A stretch of 64,000 nt of DNA, taken from contig JAUMIR010000004.1 in NCBI GenBank assembly GCA_030847615.1, positions 74,989,001-75,053,000 on the forward strand, in the 5' to 3' direction. The notes below the pieces were generated by a model. That model did not search any database, was not told the origin of the DNA, and saw nothing but the letters and a program-made list of their open reading frames with translations. Within the stretch, counting starts at the first letter, position 1. Each line of letters opens with the position of its first letter. A program made the translations under genes and the position numbers. Shown piece by piece: positions 24,319 through 36,481 of the stretch. The stretch comes from Gambelia wislizenii (taxonomy: Eukaryota; Chordata; Lepidosauria; Squamata; Crotaphytidae).

Positions 24319-25087
24319 ATCCAGCAAAAAAAAAAAAAAACCACATTTGTCTCCTCCATGTCAATTTATTTGCACAGACTGCAGGCTTTCCTTCTGCCTT
24401 CCTCACCTATTGCTCCTACAAGTTTATGATGTGGCTCAACTTACATCTGATGCTAAGGAGGCTGTCCTACAGTATTGGCCTACATCTATACCATTGGCCT
24501 ACACTTACACCAGAGCTTCCAGAAGCAGTATGCAAAAGAGAATTACACTATCCTGTGCAGGGTTTTAGTTAGGGTTTATTTGCTTTTATGGTCATTTACT
24601 TGTTTGCTTGGCAACAGTGCCCTGTGTGAGTTGTGGTGCCACCTACATTGCCACCATGTTTCTCCATGTCTGCCAGGTCTCTGGTTATGTGGCTTACAGA
24701 AACTGGATACCACCAATCCCTGACGTAGCCCCAGTGTGGCCAGGCCCATGGACAGTGACCCTACAGGAATACAAAGCAACAAAGACTCTGATTGGATTGT
24801 TAAAAAAATAACAAATTTATTGTGGCACAAGCTTTTATGACAAGAGTCCAATTGATATGATACATTAAATCAGTCCAGTAGTAATTTTAATTTTTCTAAA
24901 GAACCAGAAACATAATGTGCTCTTGACCTTTAGGACCTCAATGCAATCTGCATTATACTTTATATCAGCTAGATTTAATGTGACACCATATAATTATTGC
25001 CATCTTGATTCCAGTACTGCCACATCTTTATTCACACACTTATATAAACTCAAATATACACAGATGTAGGCCTAAATATCCAAAAGG

Positions 25088-25290
25088 CACCAGATCCCAT
25101 CTGATCTTGGAAGCTAATCAAGGTCAACACTGGTCAGTAATTGGATGGGACACCACCAATGTATACCAGGTGCTGTAGGCTATATTTCAGAGGAAGGAAG
25201 TGGCAAAACCATCTCTGTGTATTCCTTGCCTAAGAAAACCCTATGAAATTCATGGAGTCACCATAAGTAACAGATGACTTGAAGGCACAG
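25088..25290 (+). mobile_element. 5S rRNA-headed SINE chimera
   Basis: The first part (25093-25182) matches the 3' two-thirds of 5S rRNA, including GATCTTGGAAGCTAATCAAG, TGGATGGGACACCACC and CAGGTGCTGTAGGC. It then joins the same body and tail as the tRNA-headed SINEs (GAGGAAGGAAGTGGCAAAAC, GACTTGAAGGCACA). 5S-headed SINE chimeras have been described in Anolis. Confidence 0.8.
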
Positions 25291-25315
25291 ACATACACAC
25301 ACAAATGTAACACAT

Positions 25316-25680
25316 ACCCTCCAACTGTCCCAATTTGGCATGGACAGTCCCCATTTAATTCTCTGCCATCCTATTTTTTAGCTGATTTTAAAATTCCCCC
25401 ATTTCTCTCTTCTCCTCCAACTTTCCCCCTGTGGCCTCAGCTTACTTCAGTTGCAGCAAACTGAATTCAAAAGTAGTTTGAAATCAATTAACTCAGCAGG
25501 AGGGACAGGAGAGGAGGAAGCAGACTTGATCTTCTCAGTAGGGTCAGACAGAAGCAAACTGCTACAGCCTCTCCTAGCTTGTGAGTTCTTCCTCATAAAT
25601 AATATTTGCTATCTTAACCACACTCTGATGTTGCTTGGCCACACATATGCTGGTTTTCATCTGTGAAATGTTGGAGGATA
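25316..25680 (+). mobile_element. MITE with CCCTCCAAC terminal inverted repeats
   Basis: ACCCTCCAACTGTCCCAATT at the left is mirrored by GTGAAATGTTGGAGGATAT at the right. The interior contains TTGCTTGGCCACACATATGC. Related copies are at 31720-31915 (right half), 37586-37930 (minus strand) and 38876-38956 (left half). Confidence 0.6.
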
Positions 25681-26066
25681 TGGTAACATGCAGGACAAAA
25701 GGACTTTTATCAAATGTGCTATTACTGTACTTCAAGTAGGGAAACTACTTTAAACACTCATCAAAAACTATAGGCTTTATTTTTACTGACTTTGTTCCTG
25801 ACACACAGAGAAACACACACATGCACAGGTATTACATAAGAGAAAAACAATTTGGCTAGTATGTCAGACTGCTGCTGCTGCTATTATTGTTATTGTTATT
25901 GTTATTGTTATCATTTATTTATATAGCTCCATTGATGTAAATAGCACTTTACAAAAGGTTACAGAATAAAACTATTATCACTATTCCAATAATATAAGAT
26001 ACTAAAATACAATAAGAAAAGAAAAAAGACATACAGATAATTCAGAATACAACAAAATAATTAGTA

Positions 26067-26497
26067 CAGTTGCCCCTCCACATTTGTGGCTTTAAGATTT
26101 GCGGTTTTGACTATTCGCGGTTTTGGGAGCGGCTCTCCCACCATCCAAAAAACTGGAATGGGTTCGCTGCTCCTGGGGGGGGCGGGAGAGGGTGGTAGGA
26201 AGCAGCAACGAGGCTTGGGTAGCCCCATCGCTGCTTCGGGGGGGGGCGGGAGGGGTGGGAGGAAGCAGCGACGAGGCTTGGGTAGCCCCGTCGCTGCTCC
26301 GGGGGGGTGGGAGAGAGTGGGAGGAAGTAGCGATGAGGCTTGGGTAGCTCTGTCGCTGCTCCTGGGGGGGTGGGAAGGGGGGGAGAAACAGCGGGGGTTG
26401 CAGGAGGGTGGAGGCGTGACCTAGTTTTTATTTGCTTTTTTTTCACATTCACAGGGGTTTCACACCACTAACCCCCACAAATGTGGAGGGACAACTG
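26067..26497 (+). mobile_element. Tigger-like MITE with internal GC-rich tandem repeats
   Basis: Ends are CAGTTGCCCCTCCACATTTG and its near inverse CAAATGTGGAGGGACAACTG, flanked by TA. The interior (about 26150-26390) has three to four imperfect units of about 60 bp built on GACGAGGCTTGGGTAGCCCC. The element splits an older interspersed repeat (25905-26066 and 26500-26660). Confidence 0.75.
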
Positions 26498-26950
26498 TAC
26501 AGGTAATCAAATACAATAAAAATATAATATATTTTATTGTCCAAATTAATCCAAAATTCCAAAAGTTTGAGAGAACAAAAAGTTTTAAATTTGGATTTAA
26601 AAACAGTAAGGGAAGAAATAGTCTGCAAAAAAGTGGCAGAGGGATCTATTGACAGCTTAAGCCATCAGTTTAAAATGATGGGATTTGGTCTGTTTTTAAC
26701 CGCGAAAGGGTGACATCGTCTGCGCACCCTTTTCACGTTTATGTGGCTTCGTGACGACACTGTATTTTCCATGTCTGATAAAGTCCTAACTCAAGTAACA
26801 TATAATCTGCAGAAACAGAAAATGACTGGAAAGAAGAGAAAGCAAGCTACACCTTTTCCCTCCAACAACTAGCAAGTGAGCAACCTGGAGCAATTGCATC
26901 CACTGAGCCATTGATAATGTGCTCCTGGTTGGCCCTTGTATCTCCGCTTA

Positions 26951-27475
26951 GGGCTCATCTACACAGGCCAGAATACGCTGGCTCCCCACTAGCATATTCT
27001 GGCAACGGATCTGGCCTGTTCCTTTCCATTACCTGAACGAAAAAGGATGGAGTCCATACCAGCATGCCGACACATCTCTGCAGTTACCGCCACTGTCGTC
27101 CATGTCACTCTCTCCAAAGCCAGGAAGCCGGCCCACAGCATATGATCAAGTCTTCCTACATGTGAACAGTCTTAGTCACATGCTGCAGGACTCCTTCCTG
27201 GCTTTGGAGAGAGTGACACAGATGGAAGCTGCAGCGACAAGCTGGCATTCCAGTACGGCTCCTGCAGTCACAAAGGGCCCGGTCTGGTTTTTTTCTATGA
27301 GGCAGTTTTTCATGGGTATTTTCATATAACAATTTACCTCACATTCCCCTTGTCTTTGCCCTGGGGGTTGTGAGGACTGCCTTAGGGCAAAATGGAGCAA
27401 CAGCCCTGTCTTCTTAGGACTTCAGGGCTCTAAGACGAGGGCAAGATGAGGTAAATAGCCTGTCTAGACAAGCCC
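26951..27475. mobile_element. hAT-like MITE with GGGCTYRTCTA termini
   Basis: The left end GGGCTCATCTACACAGGC is inverted at the right as GCCTGTCTAGACAAGCCC. The interior contains a palindrome (27104-27222) with CTCTCTCCAAAGCCAGGAAG and its inverse. Confidence 0.65.
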
Positions 27476-28672
27476 TCACTAAAATTTCCATTTTTTTTAT
27501 TCTGCATATATAAATGTATAAGACACTGTGATTAAAAGAACTGCTATGAACTGTCTGTGCAGGTCATGTTATACGTAGCTGAGGCAGTAACGGAACCATA
27601 TTCTTGCATTTAGCATAGGTTTTGAAAATAGGGACCAGGCCATGCTGAACTTTTTACCTCACTCCCCATCCCCAAGACAAGAGAACTCACAGGTGTCTAC
27701 CTAGGAAAATAAGTGGGTTTTTTCCCCATCTCTGCCACCAATCCAACTGCTGGACAACTCCCCAGCCCCAATTTTCTGGCACTTTCTAAAAGTATTAAGG
27801 GAAACACATAAAGTATACCGCTAGGCAGCCCTTCATTGGCATTCACTCCAAGACCAAGAGCACACACGTCAGGGGGACTATTGTCCCATTGGAGTACATT
27901 TGTCATAGCTTGGGAGCCCCTACAAAAGAAGAGATGTTGTAAGCTTGCGGTCACTAATTCTTTTTGTTTATTCAGTGCACCATAATCTGTCATCGTATTG
28001 AATGAATGGTGTGTTATTCTTGCACACAAATGGCTTAGTTATGTCTTCTTGAACCCAAATTTGGGTGGCAAGGCTCTGAGCAGACCAAGCCACGGATTTA
28101 AAAAACATATTACTCTTGTAATTTTAATTTTTGAGCAAAAGCTTGCTGGATTCCTATACACTGGAAAAGCCCTTAGACAAAATTTGTATTTCTTCCAGCC
28201 CTTACAACCCTAAATGTTGTTTGGTGAAAGAAAGAGGAAAAGGATAAATTATATATTTTTAACTATTCCTTCAGTGTCACTGAAAAAAACATTCAGCACT
28301 CAAACAATCAGTAGCTACTCAGTTCACAGGAAACTACTGCAGCTCATTGCTGAACTCTGTCAATGTTTGACAGGTTGCACAGCATCAATGGTTGTAGCAG
28401 GTTTTGCTTTTATTACCCAGGGCAAGCCCTGCCTTTAGAGCAAGTGAGGTAACTATCTCAGGCTAGAGGATAACAATGGAAGCTGCACAGTCTCCCCTTA
28501 TCCCCTCAACCAGTAGTAACTCATGCAGCAAGTCAAGGCAAGGATTCACCATGAAATGGTGGGAGGGAGGTGAGTTCCATTACTTAGTACACAATAAGGT
28601 AGGCGATAAATCCAGTTGCCAGTGTGGAATTAAGCAACCTAAATATTAAATGGTTTTATGTGTTTAGTTATA

Positions 28673-28770
28673 CAGTCAGTCTTCCACATTTGCAGGTTTA
28701 ACTTTTGCAGATCTGATTATTCACTGATTATTTGCTACTGCCTCTGCTGCTGCCTTATGCCATTTTTAAC
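28673..28770 (+). mobile_element. Truncated Tigger-like MITE, left end
   Basis: CAGTCAGTCTTCCACATTTG after a TA matches the left terminus of the elements above. No matching right terminus is seen, so it is truncated or too diverged. Confidence 0.45.
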
Positions 28771-29459
28771 AGAGACTGCAAGCCTTGTGAGACTGAGAGA
28801 GACTCCAAATATGTAGTGAGGCTTATAAGTCCCTCTGACATTGGCCTCACCTCACCCTCTGAAGTTGGCCTCACTGCAGTTCACAATTCTGGCTGGCTGT
28901 CACTGCCTACTCTAGGTCACCCTCTAGTATCCTTTTTTGGATTCGGGCCTGAGTCTCCAGGTGATTCTCTCAGTGGCTAATAATGTGTGTTCTTTTGGTT
29001 AGCGTGACCTCCCCTTTATTATAAGGGAGATAATTCAAGATGAGTCGGTGAAAAAACTAACAAAATAAATTATTTGGTTTATTATATCAAGGTAGTAACA
29101 AATCCCAAAACTGTATAATACCGAATAACAACACTAGTTCTTTCATTTAGTGACAGACATGTTACTCTCAGACATCTACTTTGTCTCTAGTTTCTCTCAA
29201 CTGATTCACACCTTTCTCTCATAACAGTTCACTCCCAATTCTCTTACACACCTAACTCATCCAACTGCTTTCTCTCAACTGACATTCTCTCAGGCTCACT
29301 CTCACAGAGGCCCCTCCCATCACAGCTTCCTGTGCCAGGCAGAGTCCAGAAGTTGCCACTGTGCACGGACAAAAATACCAGTGCTATCCAGAAGTAAAAG
29401 GCCAATAGCTGGATACAAAGAGGAAAAGGACCGAGGACCAATATCTGTTTGAATTAACA

Positions 29460-29565
29460 CACTATTAAAATGTTGGCATTTCACCCTTACCTTATCTTAA
29501 TGGGTGTTTATACAGGTCCTGATCTTGAAAACTGCAAGCACAGCAGAAGTTCATGTGCGAGGGTG
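29460..29565 (+). repeat. Duplicated segment, copy A
   Basis: Matches 31446-31552 at high identity, sharing ATGTTGGCATTTCAC, CTTATCTTAATGGGTGT and GATCTTGAAAACTGCAAGCA. Flanking sequence (29570-30240) looks like LTR-type debris but no boundaries could be set. Confidence 0.6.
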
Positions 29566-30270
29566 TGATACATCCCCACTCCAGGCTGGCCAGTCCTTGG
29601 AATCCTGTCACACACCTTGCATCTTTTTCTCTCTTAAGCCTTTCCTGGATTGGGTACTTGGGCCTCAAGGTGTGGACCTGTGGCTGTATTGTTTTATGGG
29701 CTCCTTGTGGTAAGTGTGATCTGGCTGTTTATCAGGCTTCATAGAGGCAGCCAGAGACAGTTTAAACAAAGAATAACAAGTGGACATTTATTAGACACAG
29801 AAAGTTAACACATGAACTCTTGAATTTCTCAGTCATTCAAAGCTCCCCAAACCACAGTCAGTTCTCCCCTCTTACTGACTTTCCTGTCTCTATTACAGCT
29901 CTTCCCTGTCTCTCTGCAATCTGTTCCCTATCTCTCTGAAATCAAAGTCCTATCTCTGTGTCAGCTTTCCCCTATCTGCCTTCTGACAGAGACAAGCCTC
30001 AGTTTTGTAACATTTCTTCCCCGCAGGCCACCTTCACAGTATTCCCTGAGCTGTGGTTGGCTGCTTTCAGTCAGGCTTGCCCCTCTTCTTGCTTCACAGA
30101 CCCTCATTTCCAGCAGAGAAGAGATTAACATCCTTATGCAGGTTGCTCCTCCCAATTCACTCCAATAGGCAGGAACGCATGAGCCTTATCTGACAGTGCC
30201 CACTAGGAGGAGCAGACTTCTGTACAAGCCAGTCAATGTTTCAGCTTCTGATGCTTCTAGGTAAGACTTT

Positions 30271-30611
30271 GGACTTTATCAGATGCTCTAACAAAAACAA
30301 CCGTGGAGGTCAGGAGGAGGACGCCACTGTCCCACTTCCGTCCATCGATACTACACGCCCTGTCCTCCTCCCATCCTTCCTCCATGCTTCCTCTGTGCTG
30401 GAAGACTGAAAAAGGCACCACTTTTCATCAACGGAAGTTTCCATCAATAAAACGTGACACGTTTTCCATCACTCCAGCATGGAGGGAAAACGAATGAAGG
30501 ACGGGAGGAGGACGGGGCATGTGGTATCAACCGCCAGAACAGCGGTTGATAGCGGCACCCTCCTCCCAACCTCCGCAGGGTTGTTGTTTTTTAAAGCATC
30601 TAATAAAGTCC
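30271..30611. mobile_element. MITE with GGACTTTAT terminal inverted repeats
   Basis: The left terminus GGACTTTATCAGATGCTCTA mirrors the right terminus AAAGCATCTAATAAAGTCC. Inner inverted segments include GGAGGAGGACG against CGTCCTCC. The termini resemble those of 38963-39279. No clear target duplication is seen. Confidence 0.65.
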
Positions 30612-30830
30612 TATATCACACTACACTGTTATAGTGCTATTATTCCACTTTAACTGCTATGGCTGCCTCCTGCAGAATTCTGGGGGTTTGTAGTTTAGTG
30701 AGGCCTAAGAGCTCTCTGGCTGAAAATGCTAAATGCCCCTCGCTAAACTACAAATCCCAGGATTCCACAGGAGGCAGCCATAGCAGTTAAAGTGGAATAA
30801 CAACGCTGTAACAATGTAGTGTGATATTCT
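30610..30830. mobile_element. Palindromic hAT-like MITE
   Basis: The arms TTCCACTTTAACTGCTATGG and CCATAGCAGTTAAAGTGGAA are exact inverses, with ACTACAAATCCCAGGATTCC in the right arm. Confidence 0.7.
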
Positions 30831-30837
30831 GCTTATA

Positions 30838-31040
30838 GGCTGCTGACACACTGCAGAAATAATGCAATTTGACACCGCTTTAACTATCATGGCTCCATCC
30901 TATGGAATCCTGGGATTTGTAGTTTGTTGTGGCACCAGAGCTCTCTGACAGAGAAGGCTAAATATCTCACAAAACTACAAAGCCCAGAATTCCATAGCAT
31001 TGAGCCATGGCAGTTGAAGCAGTGTCAAACTGCATTATTT
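30838..31040. mobile_element. Palindromic hAT-like MITE, adjacent copy
   Basis: Same family as the preceding element: GAAATAATGCAATTTGACAC on the left, and GTGTCAAACTGCATTATTTC on the right. Confidence 0.7.
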
Positions 31041-31445
31041 CTATACAGTTGATTGGAGTGTATGTTACACGAGACTACCCTTTCCTGGCTAACTAAGTAC
31101 AGGAGACTACCCGGTACACCAACCACACGTGAAGGGGGTGGGGTGCAGCCGGGGAGAGAGTTAGAGGACCAAATAGCAAGACAGAGAAGGTTTGGGACAG
31201 GGAACAAAGGTAAGGAAGGAATAGCATTTTTTAAGGTGAAAAGAAGGTGAAGGAAGGGAGAGACAAAGCGGAGCAAAGCTGAGTTGCATCCTTTCTGAGC
31301 TGAAGGCAGGAACTAGACTAGGTTGTATGGAGAGCTGCTTCCCCTAGTGGGCACACTCAGAAAAGACTTAAACATTCCTGCCTATCTGAATGAATGGGAG
31401 GAACAACTCACATAAGTACGTTCCTCCCTTCACTGCTGCAAAAGT

Positions 31446-31552
31446 AACACACTGTGGTAATGTTGGCATTTCACTCTTCCCTTATCTTAATGGGTGTACA
31501 TAAATAAAGGTCCTGATCTTGAAAACTGCAAGCACAGCAGAAGTCCACACAT
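31446..31552 (+). repeat. Duplicated segment, copy B
   Basis: Counterpart of 29460-29565, with a small insertion (CATAAATAAA) before GGTCCTGATCTTG. Confidence 0.6.
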
Positions 31553-31719
31553 CTGTGCTTGAAAAATATTGAGCTTTGCAAAGCAGAAGCTTCTTGTTCA
31601 CAAATAATTACTTGATAAGGAGAGATAGGGAAAGATAGCATCAGCATAGTGCCCATACTTTTCACCAGCTTTCCAGTAGAAATCAACATTCATAGGCAGG
31701 GGAGTCCAGAAATCCCCTG

Positions 31720-31915
31720 TCCCTGCACCATCTCTAAACTGATCAAAAGGAGGCCTTCACGTCAAAGAACTTTACAGTTGATTGAAGTGTGCAGAAAGAT
31801 AAGAACATATAGCAGTGTCTTTTTGGACTTTAAGATTTTTTGTCATCTTGACCAATTTCTGATTTTGCTTGGCCACATGTGCCCTGGTTTTCACCTGTGA
31901 AATGTTAAAGGGTAT
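31720..31915 (+). mobile_element. Right half of the CCCTCCAAC-type MITE
   Basis: TTGCTTGGCCACATGTGCCC and TTTTCACCTGTGAAATGTTA match the right part of 25316-25680. Confidence 0.5.
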
Positions 31916-32281
31916 TGAAAAAATGCTTGCTTTCTGTGTGTGAAGAGTCTCTTTAACAAGTAAAAGTTCCCTAGGCTATGCTGGACCTCCCTCCTACTCC
32001 ATGAGTTTGAGATACATAACTCTCATAGCTGCCTCACATAGAAGTTTCCCCATCACATGTAATCATAGTAAAATAGGTGACTGCCCTGTATACAAAGTTC
32101 TACACAATTTTGTACAGGTTTCATCTTCCTACACAATAATGACAAGAAAAAATTTAGGGGGAACTATTTGAAAGTTAATCAGTCCAGTGGAGACAGGGAG
32201 ACCTTAATATAAGTCTGTCTTCCTCCTCTTAATTGTATTGGCATTCTGAAAGTAGTTTCAATAAGTAGCAGCACAATTAAG

Positions 32282-32503
32282 AGTGCATCTACACTGTAAA
32301 ATTATGCAGTTTGACACCACTTTAAGTGCTGTAGCTCCATCCTATGAAACCCTGGGTTTTGCAGTTTCACAAGATCTTTAGCTTTCTCTGTCAAAGAGTG
32401 CTGGTGCCTCAAAAAACTACAAATCCCAGGATTCTGTAGGCTGGAGCCATAGCAGTTAAAGTGGTGTCAAACTGCATTAATTCTACAGTGCAGATGTACC
32501 CTA
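32282..32503. mobile_element. Palindromic hAT-like MITE
   Basis: GTGCATCTACACTGTA and TACAGTGCAGATGTACCC are inverted ends. The inner AAATCCCAGGATTCTGTAGG and CTATGAAACCCTGGGTTTTG pair across the centre. Confidence 0.7.
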
Positions 32504-35500
32504 ATAGCTTTATTCTGCAGCAGTAGCACCTCATGACATTAAAAGAAAACAGAACAAAAGGTTCTCTCTTTTTAAAAAACTTTTAAAATATGAAGTTGCT
32601 TGATTGATTTTGGTAACCCAAAAGTTTAATACAGAGGTTAATGTATCTGCTTTAAATTAGTCCACTTGGTTTAATAAATCTGAATTACAAAAAGAGACAA
32701 AATTGTATTACCAGGTTAAGAAATCATTATAACAACTTGGGGTACATACAGATCTGGTTCAGATATTTCCCTTCTCTGCTCTTTTGCTAGGAATATATTT
32801 TTATTTGATTAATTTCCTTGGTAGATTTCAAAGCCAAAAAGAACAGCTGTTATGTAAAGGAGACAGGAAAAGGATTTCAGAGGAATCTCATCATTTCAAT
32901 ACTGTATGTTTATATGCCCAAGAGTGTGGCACAGAGCTTAATCAGCAAACTTAATAAGACACTAAGGTTTATATTGCCATATACCTGAAAATAAGATTTT
33001 GCCCAGATATCTCATATGCCTCCAGGCTTGGGGAACTGTCTTCTTTACTCTCCAGTTAAAACTCACATTTTTGCAGAGTACCCATTGATGTCTGATTATC
33101 CCAAATTATAACATATAAAGAACAATGAGTTGTGCATCACACAAGCTTCATACACATACATAAACAAACATGCACACACACCCAATTATCCACCTGCACA
33201 TCCATAAGAGTATCTCTTATGAAATGGCATCAGTGGTGGATGATGGTTTTCATGTCAGTGCAGCAGGGAATTTGCTATGGAATTCAGTCTGTGTTACCAG
33301 ATGAATAAAGTCATACATGTTCTGAACACGCATGCCCACAAGGGACCTTGTGACCTTGGCCAATGGTGAGTCTTGGGCAAATTGGAATCAATACCCACAT
33401 TCACTCAGAACTCAGGGGGGAATTGGATTGAACACACAGCAATCAAGATATATACAGCAATTGCACTGGGGAAACAGCAAATACAGTACTATGATACAGC
33501 TTCATAAATGGCAAACCATACATGCGAAATACAGACAGGTACCTAACAGAGCACCCTTGCTTTAGGATGGGGAAATGCTAACTCAAAATAAGCAAACTTG
33601 CAAGGCTGCAAGGGTGTGGAATTAAGCAATGTGAAGCTGTAGGGGTTGCTAAGATGAGAGAGAAATGGGGAAAAGAAAGAGGTTCAGAAACAAGGACAAT
33701 ATGATACTTTCCCTAACACACACACACCAGACAAAGAGGGAGCTGTTTTGGGAAGCTGCAATGTGTAGGAAAAGTACTCTCCAAAAGATAGATTTTAGAG
33801 ATAACAAAAATTACCTCTCCTTGGTCCCATTGGGCCTTCCTTGGGGAAAAGTGAGGAAGTGTTGGCACTTCAGGATGGAAAAGTATAAAGAAAAGAAAGA
33901 CAGGCTATCCAAGGTCCTCTAAGCCAGAGCCAGGACTTGGAAAAAGAGAATAAGCTGATGAGATTCTTTGGCCAAAATCATAGATTCTGGGGATCTGAAA
34001 GAGGGATTTCAGCTTAAAGGGAGTGAGGCCTATGCCAGGCAGTGATTTCAGTAAGAGGTCTCCAGAAGGAGGTAGACAGAGGAGGTTATCAGATGGGTAA
34101 AATGTCCCAGGACAGGGACGAGATTGCTATCTGTCTCCCTTTTCAGATGACGTCGTCCCTGTCCTGGGACGCTCCCGTCCTGCTCCTGTTCCCCCTCTCG
34201 CTTGTTCTTATTCATGACTTAAGCCATGATTAAGAAGCCCGTTCCGTTATCATAATGGAATCACGGGTGATTGAAAAGGTGCCCTGTTGTGCTGGCGCAA
34301 TGCCAGAGGCACGTGACATCATCAGGAGGTCCGTGCCGAAGACTTCCTGGTTTGATCGGACAGCCAGGTAAGTGTCACCCTTTCTCCCCGTTCCCAGGTT
34401 ACTTGGGGTTTATACTGTGTGTTTGGGGGCTTGCTTTTCTGTTTTGACATTTTGTTTTGTTTTTATTTTCAAATTTCCCACGCAATCGTTCTCTCACAAG
34501 AATGAGCAGGATTTGGCTTCACTGCAGTAAAAGCAGCTTTACAGCAGCTGCCTTTACTGTAGTGAAGCGGGGAGGAGGGGGAGCAGTTCCTATAATGGAA
34601 TAAGGTAAGTGTCTGGGGGAAAAAATCATTATGTTACAGGGACGGGAGTGGGGTGGGAGTGGGGGGGAGTAGCGGGACAGAAACAGTTTCCAGGGACATG
34701 TGTGATAATCTCCAGAGTCCTCATTGATACTTCAAGTAGACCTCATCCCCAGAAACCACTACTTTTGAATTTAGAATAATTTTAAAAGCATTTCAGATGA
34801 GAAGCTAAGCATTACATTCTCTAAAACAGAGGAATGTTTTACAAACCAAGGGTGTCTGTCTGGACTTCCTGAGAGTGTTACCTGGTTAAGAAATGGCAAT
34901 GTCTCAGACAAGCACCCACTTAAGGAAGGTATCACAGAAGCCTTAAACTGACCATCCTTGCCTCAAAGGTGATATTTCTCATCAATTGCATTTCCTGTCT
35001 TTAATGAATTGTGTACCACCTGCAGGGCTTCATTATGGGAGAGACAGAACCTTGTTTGGTGGGGTATTGCATTGTTTAATCAGGAATGTGGTGATGGTAG
35101 ATAGTAGAGTTCAGCAGACTGTAGCTTATTTAATTATGCTCTTATGGTCTGTGAAATCCCAAACGCCTGAGAATGGTAAGCAACTGCTTTGTTATGAACC
35201 CATCAGCACGAGGTGTGTCCATTTATAGTACTGTATATTTCTTGTTCCATATATGATTTCAACATTAGGCAAAACACTCCCAAATGACATGTAATTAGTT
35301 TGTACCATTGGTCCAATGACTTCTATTTCCACATGTTAAATATGGTGAAGGAAAACATTTATGGGAGTGGATTACCATCACCTGATACTTATTGGCATAC
35401 AGGAGATGTGTATGCTTATTGGCATACAGGAGTAACAGCAGCCATCCCTGAATCTAATTCACAACTTTTAACACAGCCTCTGCAGAGTAACACTGCAGAC

Positions 35501-36450
35501 TAATGCCCTCACAGGATTGTACAGATGTGTACTGCAAGTTTATTTATCTGTTTGTTTATCTCTTTGTTTATTTTAATAAATTTATATACTGCTTAAGTAA
35601 GGAATTTACCACAGCAGTGTACAATCAGAAAAACTAAAGAAAATATAAACATAAAACTAAAATGCAGTATAAAGATATTAAAAATAGGATTTCCTCTGAA
35701 GACTAACCAGCAGAATATTTGATCAATAGAAGCAAACCTGGAAAAGCCTAAATAAAAAAGGAAATTTTAAAACATGTACTCCAAACCCAGATTCATTGGT
35801 ATATGCCTTAATTCAAGGAGCAGGATGTTCCATGAGGCAGGGGCAACAACATTGCTATAGGGACCTTCACTAAAGATGAAACAGATCAAACAAGAGTGTA
35901 AGGGATGAGGAGGTGTCTGCATAACCTGAGTCTAAGTTGTATAGTGTGTTGTATAGTAGTATCACTACCTTAAATGTGGCCTAGTATTATATAGGCAGCG
36001 AGTACTCCCTCCCCCACTGATTATATGTATTGGCAACAGGCATTTTATACTAGCTACAGCTTCTACACCAACTCAACGGCAGTTCCACATAGATATACAT
36101 TGCAATAAGCCAACCTTAAGTTTACCAGTACATCGGCCACCGTGGCAAGGTTATCTCTAATTAGGAATGGTTGCAGCTGGCACTCAAAGTCATCAAGGTT
36201 ACCTGGACCTCAACTGAGCTGTACCTTCAAAGGGAGTGCAGCTCTGTCCAGAAGAGGCTGCTGATCAATTTCCTGGACCTCAGAACTACTGACCAGCAAG
36301 ACCTGGGATTCTGAACTCAGTATGGCAGACCCATGGCACAGTGAAGATCCTTCCAGATGATGAGAGAGGCTTCTGGCTAGCACTATACATTACTCATACA
36401 CTATGGTATCCAGCCTTTCTATGCAGAATACATGTGCAGGCATTTACAGT

Positions 36451-36481
<31 letters not shown>

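Noticed and set aside
25093..25182. 5S rRNA gene
   Set aside because: Only the 3' two-thirds is present and it runs straight into a SINE body, so it is a retroposon head, not a gene.
34085..34700. Possible transposon with GTCCCAGGACAGGGACG repeats
   Set aside because: The repeated block is a local inverted duplication (34106-34122 and 34156-34172), but I could not find matching outer ends or target duplications.
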